Part shown: positions 12,170 through 25,900 of the stretch, in pieces | How positions within the stretch are numbered: the first letter of the stretch is position 1 | Layout: each line of letters starts with the position of its first letter | Source: Lumbricus terrestris | Taxonomy: Eukaryota; Annelida; Clitellata; Crassiclitellata; Lumbricidae | Assembly (NCBI GenBank): GCA_949752735.1 | Contig: OX457042.1 | Coordinates: 24,125,375-24,189,374, forward strand | Length of the DNA: 64,000 nucleotides | Direction: 5' to 3' | Position numbers and translations under genes: made by a program | The notes under the pieces: model-generated | What the model was told of the DNA's origin: nothing | Databases searched by the model: none | Seen by the model: only the letters and a program-made list of their open reading frames with translations

Positions 12170-13980
12170 CATTCACTTCAGTCTATAATTTATAACTATT
12201 ATCAAACAGTTGTCCGATGGCATTTGATTACAGTAAAATTATATACTGTTAAGATTTAAATGGTGACCCATCTGTCGAAAAGCAGAACTGGTTGTCACTT
12301 TCATTTTGCTGATAGAATAAAAACACAAGCAAATCAATTTTAGTAAACTGAACAGGCAGTATTCATTGTAACAAGAATTCTAACAAAATCCAAAAAGATT
12401 GCAGCTACAGCAAATAATAAAAATCTTATTTTTACTTTATTATAAAACGACTTTGTTACAATAGGTATTGTCAATTTGACTAGCCTACACTTCAGTCAAA
12501 CCTGGGACTAACGTCGATATTAGCAAAGACTTTATAGGTACATTGAGACAGACATATAGTACCAATTTTGACCAGTTTTTAAGGGGTTTTTGTGGAATTT
12601 TTGCAAAATTTCTTAATAATCAATGCAAAGCAAATAAACAGTTAATAAGATCTGCTCTGCACCCCTCTGTACCTATACTACTAGCTCTGAACCTTCTGTG
12701 ACTGTTCACGTCCAATACCAGGTGGCAGCTTTGAAACTAATCGAACGATGACGTTCAGTGAGAAGTATCTACATGAAACGAAATTACTGGTCTGTGGTGA
12801 ATTTCTTATGAGTAAACATTTGGTCCGATGTGTTAGTAAGTATGACATCAGTTATTATTATGAAAACCAAAAGCTTCTTATTTTCACTCTCTATCGGATG
12901 AGCTTCACTTTTCTATTCGTATGCGTTTGATTTAATACAGAAAGCTTGAAGAATTTGGGGTGATCGGCGACGCATTAGCAGTCACCCACGTTCTTAGAGC
13001 ACGTTATGAAGCGCCAATATCGGATAAAAACTACACGTAGAGAACTTGCTTTTTGCTAGTTACTATTATTTTAGTAAATACCGGGGCATAACTATAGAAC
13101 TATAGTATCAGGGACCGGCATATGAATCTACTGTAACTTTGAACAGTATCTAATGACGACACTTACCGTTACCGATCCTCACGATGCCTGACCGACACTA
13201 ACGGTGCCCTACCTCCGGCCCCCAATACTATAGTTATGCCAATACAGGTTCAGTCAGAAGGTGCAACGCATTGCGGATGGGTCCGGCTCAATGGACTTCA
13301 CAGGTTGCAGCAAAAAGCGTAATTTAGAAAGGCAGGGCCGAGGTACTCTCAGCCTCTGAAGGTACATAGTACAAGGTACAGGTAATGGTTGTTCAGTGTT
13401 CACCCTTGGAATAGAAGTTTTAATCTAGACTATTTCAGTTAGTTAGAATCGTCCTGGTAAAAATCTTTTATTTGCTGTAATTGAGTCCTTGCTTAGACCC
13501 ACGTAACGCATGAATATATAATCTAAATTATTGCCATCTCCTGTAGAATATATGAGTTTTTTTTACAGAATATACACAGAATTCAGATTTTGACAGCGTA
13601 TATTTTCAAAAGTCCCAATCCCGGTCCATTCTCTTATTTCTATCTCTCTTATCACACCAATTCCAAAGGCCACGGGTTTTTCAACATCTACATGACGCGG
13701 CCCTATGGCTTCACGATTCAAATTTGGAGTGTGAAAACTCGCCATGTCTGTCCTTCAAAGCTACGTACTTATTCATTAATACTCTGGTGGTGAGTAAATA
13801 AAAATAAAATATGCTATATAGCACAATGCAAATTTCTCAACTATTCCTCAGGATTTGATTAGTCCCCTGAAATAGACTGAATAGCTTTTGGATGCTGTAG
13901 AATTGATTGCGATTTAAAGTATTGAAGTTTTTGCAGGTGCAAGAACTAGTAGCTGAGCATAGGAGGCCGCTGCAACGGAA
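12170..13980. other. Intergenic DNA upstream of CAPN7
   Basis: AT-rich, no conserved coding segment. It contains one small inverted-repeat element near 13,084-13,240 (listed separately). An AG acceptor-like site at about 13,935, just before the CAPN7 start, could mark the end of a 5'UTR intron. Confidence 0.4.
13084..13240. repeat. Small inverted-repeat element (unclassified MITE)
   Basis: Ends are inverted copies: GGGGCATAACTATAG at the left and CTATAGTTATGCC at the right, with GACCGGCATA / TCCGGCCCCC just inside. Flanks share AATAC-like words but no clear target duplication. Confidence 0.45.
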
Positions 13981-13982
13981 CC

Positions 13983-16900
13983 ATGGCTAACGCTCAGGCT
14001 CTTGAACAGGATGCGGTCAACTTTGCAGTGCGGGCCGTTGCCTGCGATCAGGAAGGCAAAGCAGATATGGCGATTTTCTATTACTGTGTAAGAATTCCAG
14101 CAGTGTATTGTGTTTCGTAATAGCAAGTTGTAACTGGTCAATTCCACACAAGCATCTACATCAGGGGTTCTCAAACTTTATTTTTGTTGTACCCTCAAGT
14201 AAAAAAATTGAATGATGGCGTACCCCCACCAAAGTCAGATCAGAAACAATATGCTATTGCGAAGTCCCCTTGCAGTGATAACTAAAAGTCCATTTAATCA
14301 TGGGTGACTTCGTTTATTAGAGTCGATACATGGAGTAAAATTTAGTTTGAATAGTAAAATCTTATCAACAAATTTTAAAATAAAATTGATCCTTAACCTA
14401 TGTAAGAAAGCGCCAATCTGCAGTGCTGTGTGCTTGCTTAGACTAGCACAGATTTAAAATATCTGGTTTAATATTTGTCAATTTCAAAATTTACTTCTGT
14501 TTGTTTTTGATAGCAAGAATAATTTAAAAACCAGTTTCGTCCAGATATGACGTACTGAAAGGAATCGCAAAATTTAAAACTCGACCAGAAAATTAATCCT
14601 TTGGCCAATTCAGCTCTCCGCTATTTGAGCTCTAAATATAGATTGAGAAATTCTGGTTTTGGTAGGCTACTATCAACCATGCATGCCCGTATACATGCCT
14701 ATAAATTACTTGTTTCAAAATTATGGTAATGGGCCTAAAGCATATGTTGCATACAGTGTATGCCGTAATATATGAGTCTTATCACACGCTGTGAAAGAAA
14801 TGAATGACGACGCTGTTATATGTTGCAAAGTTAAAATCATTGCTAATCAAAGAAAGATGGACACAAAGTCCCAAAACTCGAAGAAAAGTTTATATTTCTG
14901 GAATTTTTCGCGTACCCCTTACCAGCGCCTGGCGTACCCCCAGGGGTACGCGTACCACAGTTTGAGAACCCCTGATCTACATGCTATTTCAGCAAAATGC
15001 CCATTCTGGAGACAATCTTCGGTTGCTTCCCACTGTGTACAGGCAATTGTAGTAATTGCTAAAACTCTTCAGCATTTAAGAACTGTATTCCAGCATGCCT
15101 CTGTTGATGGCCTGTGTTCTGGTGAATCTCTATGCTGCATGTTGTTTTAACTATTTATATGTTCTGACGTGAACACAGTCTCTGGGACGGTTGTGATAGT
15201 GGTGCTGTGTAGGCATTAAATATCAGCATTCACTCATCGATCCATGTAATGACTCCACATTGCTCACATTCACCGGTGTCATGGCAGGTACACCAAGCAA
15301 CAAGATTTAATTACTGAAAATAACGTTTCAGCAGTAGTACCGGTAGTAGTACCATAGTTAGTACTGGTTATGGTGGAAGTGGTAATGTAAACTAGTATTG
15401 GTTATGATAGAAGTAGTAGTAGTACTGGTTATGGTAGAAGTGGTAGGAGGTAGTAATAGTACTGATTCTGGTAGAAGTGGTGGTAGGAGTATGAAAAATT
15501 CAAGCTGTTGCTGTTTAACTGGTTTTGGTCTTTATTGTCAACTTTACCTCTATGAATATTTGTTGTTGACCTATATAGTATATATGTACCGGTATTACAT
15601 ATTTTTATCATTTCATGGTTACCTATAAAGTATCTGAGGACTGTGTCACTAGTTTGTCTAGTATTTGATTGTAGGAAGCAGCCCAGGCACTGATGTCGGC
15701 CCTGCAGGCTGGTTCCCAGGTGCCAAACATTCTAGAAAAAGCGATGGAATACGTCAATCGATCCGAAGTACTGAAAGCAACAGGTCTTACTTCTTCTGCA
15801 TTCATGATGTTATTATTTTATTGCTTTTGTTACATGACTCTCGTAGATATCTACCCAGTTGCAGGGAATAGTTGGTCAGCTGTAAGGTGCTAGCATACCG
15901 TTAGATAAGCTAGTTTATGTATGAGAGGCAGCGAGGAGCAGTGAGTCTATTGCTTTGACAAAATATGAATTTATACTATTGCTGGAACAGTGTAGCAGTA
16001 ACAGCAGAATATATGTGGGTTGTGATCTAAGACACCAGTTTTGGTGTGACTTATAGGTTTTGTCATGGTGGATGATGGTCATGTTCCAGCACCATTTTGA
16101 AGTTCTTGAAAGGCGCTGTAGAGATACACACTTGCATAGATATACATGTTTCTATACATGTATGATTCTATGTAGATATTATGCACTCTTGAAGGTGCCT
16201 CAATATCCTGTATGGGAATGTAAATATTTATTGTATCAAATGTGACTTTCAGTAGTGCATCTTGGATGGCGTGTAGCAACACTTTTCGGAGTTACACGAG
16301 AATCTTACAAATGTCTTGGGTGCCAATAATAGATTTGTATAAACACACCACAGATACGCAGCACACTATCACTTATCACATTTTAAGTGTATTAGTGAAT
16401 TTATGTTGCGATAATGCTCTAGATACAGGAATCCTCAAACTTTGTAAGGCTACGGTCCGGTAATTCTTTCCCAGCTTTATATATCTTTCTATTTATGAAA
16501 TTGATATGGCGCCACTTCAAGATAAACTATTCGCACACACCGGCTTTCACCAATTAGTGCATTTATAGAGAATGTAGTTTAATTTATTGATCTTCATATG
16601 AGAAATAATGATAATAACAATAACTAATATGGCTTAGAATCAAAGTGCAATTGTTACCTGACTGAAGATTCAGTTGTAATTTGTTTGCAGTCGCTGGTCC
16701 AGCTGCAAGCCACCTCATAATGAAGTCATCACAAGAGGTATGATTGCGTGTCATACAGCCCAGTTTGGTATCTTCTCTTCATTTCTAAGTTGCTTGCTTA
16801 TTTTATTCTTATTATAATCTTTTTCTAAGCAAGCACAATAAATGAAACGAGCACTTAATTGAGCTATCATGACAGTTTAATTAGCGCTGATCTATGTAAA

Positions 16901-19900
16901 CTCCAGATTAGATTAAATGGTAATCATTGTCATAGGCGTACCAGGCAGGGGTCCAGAGGGGCAAATGCCCCCAAATTTCGGACAAATGTGTTTTTCGGGC
17001 AAAAGAGGCATATTGTTTTCGGGCAAAACAGGTACGGGAGGATTTTTTCGGGCATGCAGGGGTAAAAAAAATTTCGCACGGGAAAAGCCTAAGATGGGCG
17101 GATGAAGGTCGTCAGATTTTTCGGACGGGAAAATCCTAAGAATTTTGGGTGGATGACGATGACTAAAAAAAAGGTCGTCAGATTTTTCGGACGGGAAAAA
17201 TCCTAAGAATTCGGGGGGCGGATGATGATGACTTTAAAAAAAAGAAAAAAGGTCGTCAGATTTTTCGGGGAAAAAAATTTTTTGCCCTCACCCCCACTGC
17301 CGAAATGTCCCGTACGCCTATGGTCATTGTTATCATGATTTGATTCATTGCTGCATTAAAATCATTGTCATTATCCTCATTGACTGACGAATTCCTTGAT
17401 GTGGCATGCAGTATGAGTGTCTCATTGCTTTGTGCGACATTGTCGTGATCACCTATTTTGTTGTCATGAATTTTGACAGATTTAGTGCTTGGCATAGTAA
17501 ACCGTGTTTTATTAAATAGATTATTTGTTTTTGCATGTGTTTGCAGCTGAACATCGACCGGGCCAAGTTTCTTGTCCAGCAGGCTTTTGAACTGGACGAG
17601 TTGAACAATAAGGAGGAGGCCTTGGAGCTGTACACTGAGGCTGCAGAACTCTGCCTTGGCTTGGTCTGTATTGTTTATACACAGTTCTAGGTTGCTCTGC
17701 AAGTGTTTTTATATAATAATTGATTACAGGGTACTTCATAGATTGAGATTCAGCAGCAAAAGAACGATTAATCAGTTTAAAACCCGATGACCAACCTAAA
17801 ACCATTTACCGGTTTAATGCCAGTAGATGGAATCTGTACTGTTCTGTGGAAGTTCTGGTTGTAAGTTTTATTTATGTATGTATGTATGTATGTATGTATG
17901 TATGTATGTATGTATGTATGTATGTATGTATGTATGTATGTATGTATGTATATGACCATTTATATAGCGCCTTAACAAGAATCTCACGAAGGTGCTTATA
18001 GCTGGTAGAAAACTTGTTGTAGAGGTCGGAGGTGAAGGATGCAAACTTACTGAGCAACATAACGAAATTGGCCGAACAAGCACTTGACAGGTAGGCCTAC
18101 AGGCTACAGTTGGAGGCAGCAGAAAATCTTTGTCTGTATTAGATAAAGAATTACAGTCTAATTATGTGAACTTCTCTGTATAAAGATTTGCAAGATGTGC
18201 TGTTGAAAAGTTAATGCTGTAGTTTGTTTGTTTGTATGTGCACTTGCTATAGTGCCCCTTCAAGCTCTCTACTCAGAGGCGCTCCTGACTGCAGCGCAGA
18301 CACTGCATCGAAGTTTCACGCCAAAGCGCTGAGCAACTGCGAGTGAAGGATTTGCTCAAGGTCCTTACGCAGCAACTTGAGGTGGATTCGAACCTGCAAC
18401 CCTCCGCTTGCAAGGCACCAAGTATACCCATTAAACCACCGTGCCCACAACATAGTGAAACATTGAGTAAACACTTATTTGAATCAGACTAGATTTGGTT
18501 ACTGTAAAGTTGGTTCTGTTGCATTATATAAGTTTCCTCTACAATGTGTGTGTCAAATGTTTCAAGACATTTTAAATAAAATATTAGATGCATATAGTGT
18601 ATATAATAGTCATATATAAATTATGTGAATGCATATGATACTTTTGAAACCACAGTTTGTTCTTCCCTTCTATATCCATCTCTTGATTTTTGCAGAGCTG
18701 AGGCATTGAAATCCGGTATGAGTCGTAGCATCCCTTCCATCCAGCAGCGACCGCATCCATCTGCCACTTCAACAGCATCAGCAGCAGCGGCCCAGCAACA
18801 ACCAGATAGGAAGTTTCAAACCCTCGGTCCACTGGGTCTGTCCCTGCGCGATGGGGAACCCACAGCCGTCTCACCATCGTTGCCTCGTAAAGCCGCTCGT
18901 CCAACAGGTGGAGGTGGAGGGGACTCCTATACGAAGGAGGAATTACATGTGCTCAGGTGAGGTACTTAGATGTGATAATGACGAAAACCACGACTGTTGA
19001 TGTTCTGTGAGAGTTTATTACAAATTTGCTGAGATCAGCTGACACCAGATTAGTAGGGGAGGATGCGACTGCTCGGGCGTATCGTATATTTATACGGTGA
19101 AGGTTTACGCTTTATTTTTTATTGTTTTTGGTTGTTTCAGAATTACGTCAACCATCAACGGACGAGAGTATGTGCCGTTCATGACAGTCGATGCTAAAGA
19201 GCGATTTGCTTATCCAGTGCCATTCACGTGAGTCTCTGGTATTTAACGTATATTGTGAGACATTTCTTCTGTTTCTGTATTGTTTCCTTTAACTTGGTGA
19301 GTTTCAGGGTTGATTTTAGTCACGGAGCAATCTCCGCATGCAATGCGCCTGAAGTCTCGGACATGGTTCGTGTAGCCGATGACCGGCTGCTGACGTCTGT
19401 TAGCAGGAATGTATTTCATGTCTTGCAAAGCTTGTTTCTGCCTGTCATCTAGCGTCGCTATGGCCTTCGCCCTAGAACGTTCTCATGATGTTGAGTTAAC
19501 AACAAAGGATGATTAAAAAACTACATGCAAAGGGAACTCTGCAGAGCTTGCTCAAAAATAACATGTGAAAAATTGATCAACTGTACTTTACTAATCGCAT
19601 TTCATGTCTACGTGTAAACGTGTTGCAGCTTGTCAGCCTGATCGGTATTAAGTGAATATATCGTATGTATCGGAATTTTTCATTGTAGAGATCGAAACGG
19701 ACTCTTAGCTCTGTCTCCGAAGCAGTCGAGCCGGTTGGGCAAATGGATGCGACCGGAGCAATTCTGTGAGAATCCACAGATGATCTATGCCATTTCGTGC
19801 CTTAGCATCCGACAGGTTGAAAAATACTCTCTTAGATCTCTTATTATTATTACGATTATTTTTCTTTTTAATGCCCTGAGGCATGCATGATCCCTCAGGC

Positions 19901-22900
19901 GACTTCAATATTGCTAGCTGTTGATAAAATTTATTATTGTTATTTTTACTAAATAAATTTGTAACGCACAACGAAATCCCACCAAAATGTGAATCTGAGG
20001 CACAGAAGGCCAGCCGCCAGACGAAGATGCAGTAAAGATTCATGTGCTTGAATGCCAAGGAGAAATAGTGAATTTCGAGCTACTTCTTGAAGGAAGGAAT
20101 TGAATTTTAGCTATGAACCGAGAGTGGAAGTTGATTCTATTCGATTCTTAAATAGTACACCTTCAAATTAGAGATATTCATACTATCATTCTTTGTGCCA
20201 GTTTAAAGCTCATTTTCTCTGCTATCTAAATTGATGGGAATCAATTGCTGCGCATGCTTGATTTTGTTAGGATGCTTGAGCTACTGTCTTGATTGTATTT
20301 GGTGTGTTTTGGTTTCTTTAGACGATAGTGTCTGATTGTTCTTTTGTTGCATCTCTTGCCATTTCTGCCCAGTACGAACGACGATTTCGGCAAAAGCTGA
20401 TTACAAGGTACTTATATCATTTGCGTAAAACTTTTCAAAGCTTTAATTTTGAATACAGGACAGTGACTTTTTCGTGACTACTAGTTTTCAAGGCTTTAAT
20501 TTTGAATACAGGGCAGTGACTTTTTCGTGACTACTAGATCTCTTAATGATTTCATTGCTGCTGGGAGGTCCATTGTCTTAAGACCATTTTTTCACATGAC
20601 AGGTAAGATCAGGTAAAAGCAAAGATGCTAGTTACTGCTTTGTTACTACGGTATTTAACGACGCTGTCCCATGAGAAAGATGGTTAGCATACCCTACTTT
20701 CTTTTCCAGACTTGGGACTGTCGCAAAAATGGCAGTGGAGGATAGGTTGCCAACTGTTACTTTATTCAATTTTGTAAAACAAGTAAACTTTTAGCATTTG
20801 CTTCACTAACTGCTATTAAATATTTACAAGCCTTTATAAACAATTGAAATATTGGAGTTTGCAGAAAGAAAGTTTATTTTCAACTGTGCATTCTTCATTG
20901 GTTTTGGTGTTCATAATTATACTTGTCTTCAAAATCATTTGATTAAACTTTAATTCGGTAAATAGAAAATACCTTCATTATAGCACAACTGAGTTGTAAA
21001 GTCAGTGCTTTAACCGGCATTCAGGGACAACTTCATTTTAAGTTTTCTGCTCTTTGTATTTATGCATGCTTGCATTCCTGCTTGCTGAAGTTCGCTAATG
21101 ATGCATTGTTTTCATTGTTTTCTTTGACCAGCATCATCTATCCTCAAAATCGTAACGGAGATCCGCAGTTCAATCCTTGTGGCAAGTACATGGTCAAGTT
21201 GAACCTTAACGGCGTACCACGAAAGGTAGGGTCCTTTGTCTTTGGTAATTGTGATAAGTAGTTATTGGGATGATGCCACTTGAAAAGAATCCACCATACC
21301 TAGAGATGCTGCTTGTGCTTAAGTTCATTGATCACAAATAGTTCGTATGTAGGAAATTATCAGAAACATGGATTGAAGTTATTCAGCCGTTGGTTGGAAG
21401 ATGCAATCAAGTCTGCTCAAAGGTCTATTTGGCAATCACACTGATGACATCAAATGAATAATTACCGGGATTATAATGAATGCAGGTGAATGTCATGGAG
21501 ACATAGGCTGCAGAAACTTAAACTGCTTTACTGGGTAACATTGCGGTTTCGATGATTCACTTTTATTCATTAACGAATATTTACGAATATCAAAAATCTT
21601 AATATTCTCGAATATTTATGAATATTAAAACCTCAAGTCACGAATACTCGATCTATGCATAGAATATTAGCATAGACATGATGCTCTGCTGCTGCAGCCC
21701 AAGACTGTGGTACCAGAAGGTTGACGACATTCAGTAAACAGCCATCAGATAACTACAAAAGTCACATGTTTTGGACTGCTCTTTCGGATTCCATGCAGAT
21801 TCATTTCAGAGTTGACACTGTCGATAGGATGAATAATTAGTCAGATATCTCAGCTTCTAACGACGAGAAGAGTACGTGTTCGAGCCTTGCCCCCAGAGGC
21901 AATAGTCAAGGTCAGGTGGTAATGGACAAGAGTGACTATCTAGACCTTTATCTGTGAGAGTTAAGAGAAACGATTTGGCTAACACTTGATAATGTAGCTC
22001 GTTGTGGAGGCTAGCTTATCCCGTTCACTGACAGTGAACACTCTTCATCTCCTGCGTGTTAGTTTCTAACTCGTGTAGTTTCCAAAGTTCAGAAATGCAC
22101 ACGTTCACACGACAGAGCAGCAATGGTTCAGAGCAGCTGTGGGTGAATGACTTGCTCAAGTTCCCTAAATTACGGTAGGTGAAAACCCGTACTCTTCGCG
22201 TTACTAGCTGAGCTCTCTGACCAACTGCTCTAGCCAAAGTGAAGTTGCTAACATTTCTTAGCATGCTTCTGCTCTTCTCTTCGATCTTGTTTCATCTTTC
22301 TCTTTTCCTCTTCCCTGTTGCTGTTCTTCCATGTTTCTTTCTGCTTATCTTTCGCCTCTTCCCCTTCTCGTTCTTCTGTTGGATGTGATTTAAATCTTGA
22401 CAAATCTTTGCTGTAGGTGATTGTCGATGATTACTTACCGATGAGCAAAGATGGAGAGCTGCTCTGTTCGTATTCGAACAACAAGAATGAACTGTGGGTG
22501 TCGCTGCTTGAGAAAGCGTACATGAAAGTTATGGGTGGATACGACTTTCCCGGATCAAATTCTGTAATTGTTTTCTCTGTTTTTTTTACACTTTTTGTTG
22601 TTTTAAATTAGTTGCATTATTCTTTGTTCCTCGGTTCCTGCTGCCATGAACTGCTAATAGAAGAAAATTAAAATGTATGTAAATTATGTGCAGCAGGTTT
22701 TTCAAGTATTCTTGCAATTTTTTATATGTGCTGGTGGTTATATTGATTTTTAAACATGTGGAGATCTCGATAACATTGTAGATTTTGAAAATCACTAACG
22801 TTGCCTTTTCAGTCTGCATATGATAAGTTTCACTGAGCCAGAAGCTGCACAATGCACATCTTCTGTTCATAGTATGCTCTATGGACGTGGTGAGGGGCCA

Positions 22901-25900
22901 ACACTTGTTCTTCTTGACTGTCTTGTACATTTGATACTGTGGATCATTCTCTTCTGCTTCATTGTCTAGAACTTACTAATTACAAATTTTCCAGTTACAT
23001 TAAATGTTTGGGAGGTTTTGAAAATGTTTAGTGAACAGAGTCAAAAGGAAGAGTACGTTACAAATGAAAACAAAAGACTGTTCCAAGAGGCGGGTTTAAG
23101 GGAGGTCGAGATTGCTTGAGTATCTGGAATGACTGTACCTCCATTTGTTTTTTCTAATTATAGAACATAGATTTGCACGCATTGACCGGGTGGATTCCCG
23201 AGCGCATTTCGATCGCACGCGGCAAGGAAGATGGCAGTGTAGAAAAAGAGTTTCAGAAGATATTCGAGCGCTTTCACCAGGGACACTGCCTAGTTACGGT
23301 TGCTACGGGTGAAATGTCGGATGCGGAGGCTGAGCGAGCCGGTCTGGTGCCTACGCATGCGTATGCCATGCTTGATGTTCAATTCATTCAGGTGGCTGTC
23401 CTAATCTGATCGATTAAAATCTAATTTATCTTAATCTTAGGCTGATTCATATTTTGTCTAATCTGTCTTCATTCATTCATTCTGAATTTTTTATGGCACT
23501 CCTTCAAGAAGGCTACTCAGAGGCGCTCCCAGTTCAGCCGCGGGTACAGAGAAAGGTCTTGAATGGCCTGGTAATGACACTATTGTCGTAATACAAAAGG
23601 TATCGATTAATTACCACCTCAAGTGAGAACCAAGTAAAAATTGTATTCTGTAGTAATGTCTTTAATGACACTAAAGACTTGAAAAAGTCATTTAGCTCTA
23701 AATTTAAGTCTTGCCTCAAGTTGCCTGTTTGAACTGCCTATGCAGTGTTATTGTTTTAAAGCTATTCATCAGAGAGGAAATAATCAATGATAGAATGCAG
23801 TAGACAGAAAATTATAATAGATCACCACTTAAATATATTATAGAGGGATGCAAAGAAATATGGATGGTAGAGGTCTCGGAGATAAGTGTGTTTGTAGTCT
23901 TGTTTCTGTGTCTCTAAAATGTTTTTCTGTTTTATTTTCTGGTTATAGGGACAGAAGTTATTTCAGCTGAAAAATCCATGGAGTCACATGCGGTGGAGGG
24001 GAAACTATTCCGAGAAGGACACGGTCCACTGGACGTCGGCTCTTAAGAAGGCACTCAACTTTGACCCAAATGCGGCGGCTATGATTGACAATGGTATTGA
24101 TTTGCTGTTAATGCACACAGAGCTTTGTGTTGGCCAGCTTTGCATGGTAATGGTAATTGAAAATTTATATAGTGCCACTTCCAGAGAGGCACTCCCAAGT
24201 CCCAACCTAGCACAATAATACCATGATCAGACAAAATGGTTTTCATGCGTTTGCTGAAAAGAAGCAAAGAGAACGGCTGAGAAGTCAAACATGTTTAATA
24301 ATAGTTTTCTTCTCTTAACCCAATTGCAAGAAATATTTTGGAGTTCCTTTTCTGGCTATCCTCATTTTATGGTGAAAAATTGAGTGACTTTTATGGGTTT
24401 CCTTGTGCTTTTTATGATTCGAACAGTTGTGTTCCACTGTTTCAGGTGTGTTCTGGATTGATCTAGAGTCCGTGAAACGTTTCTTTGATGTCATCTATGT
24501 CAACTGGAACCCAAATATCTTCTCACACACAACGTGTTACCATCAGTAAGATATCCTCCATCTGTCTGAGCCTTTAGCGAAGAAGTTGTATGCATATGTG
24601 AATGTATCTAGACATTAAAATAGAGCTTTCACAAGCCTTTATGTATGTTAAGAGAAAAGGTCATAAGTAAGCAAAATTTTTTGCTCAGCTAATTTGACAA
24701 GTTATCAATGACAGGCTCTTGCACACATGCAGAGCGAAGTCAGTGTAGTTGCAAAATTATCAGCTTGTTTACTTCCCCATTACCATGAATCGTTGTTTGT
24801 GATAGTTTTTGTTTAGAAGCCAATGCATTAGATTAGTTTTGTGTTGTATTCTGAAAGGACGTGGACAGCAAAGGAGGGTCCACAGAAGGACAGCTACAAC
24901 ATCGGCGACAATCCACAGTACCGGCTGGAGTTGAAGTCGGCCAATCCCTCGGCCGTTTGGGTCCTTCTGACACGACACATCACTGATAAGGCAATCATTT
25001 TTTGACTTTTATTTGCATTGGTGGAACCAGTTTTTAAAATTTGTTTTGAGTTGATCGTGTCTTAATTCTTCTTACTAAAAGCCATCTCTTTCAGTTTTGA
25101 AGTTAATTATGACTTAATTCAGACCAATTTTTAAAAAAATTCTTGAAAAGTAATAGAGATCTGATTTGTTAATCGAGGCAAGTCTTAAAATTTCTTTAAA
25201 AAAATATTTTGGATCTAACTTCTTTGTAGTAAGACATATTATTATTATAAAATAATTTATGTAAGCTAATCAGGATTTAATTTAGTTTTGCTCAAAGAAG
25301 TTTTAAAATTAATTATATGGTAGAGTAAACCCGTAAAACGACGTGCACTGATAGCAGTTTGGTTTTAGTGTGACATTAGGCACTGGTAGTCTGGTACAAT
25401 AGAAGTTATAAATTACAACTTACAGTCTTGAACTATGCATTAACCCTTTAGTGACGATCATGTGCTAAAAGTGTATAAGCAACCAATGCAGCTTGTTGTT
25501 AAACCGATCTTAATACACTAGACATATTTCCATGAATTTGGGATTTGAGATGCCAAAACCTACTTTTTATGGACTTATTCACATTAGTATTGTTTGTTTT
25601 TATGCAGGATGACTTTGCCAACAACAAAGAGTTTATTACGATGCTTGTCTACAAGACCAATGGGAAACGAGTCTATTATCCAAGTCAGTACTGCTTTGTT
25701 CTTTCAAATTATCCATCATAGGTTGCGACATTTCACCTGCATATTTTACATTTTACCTGCCAAAAATTCTGTCACATTTTAATAGCTTCTTTACATAGAT
25801 CTATAGTTTCTGTGACCTGCCAAAATTGTATAGCTTGCGCCACCACTGCATATATATAGGCTTAGAAGTTATTTTTGATTGTACGTATTATAAACCAGAC

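Noticed and set aside
17777..18083. Ile-His-Thr-Tyr repeat ORFs
   Set aside because: Translation of the (TATG)n microsatellite.
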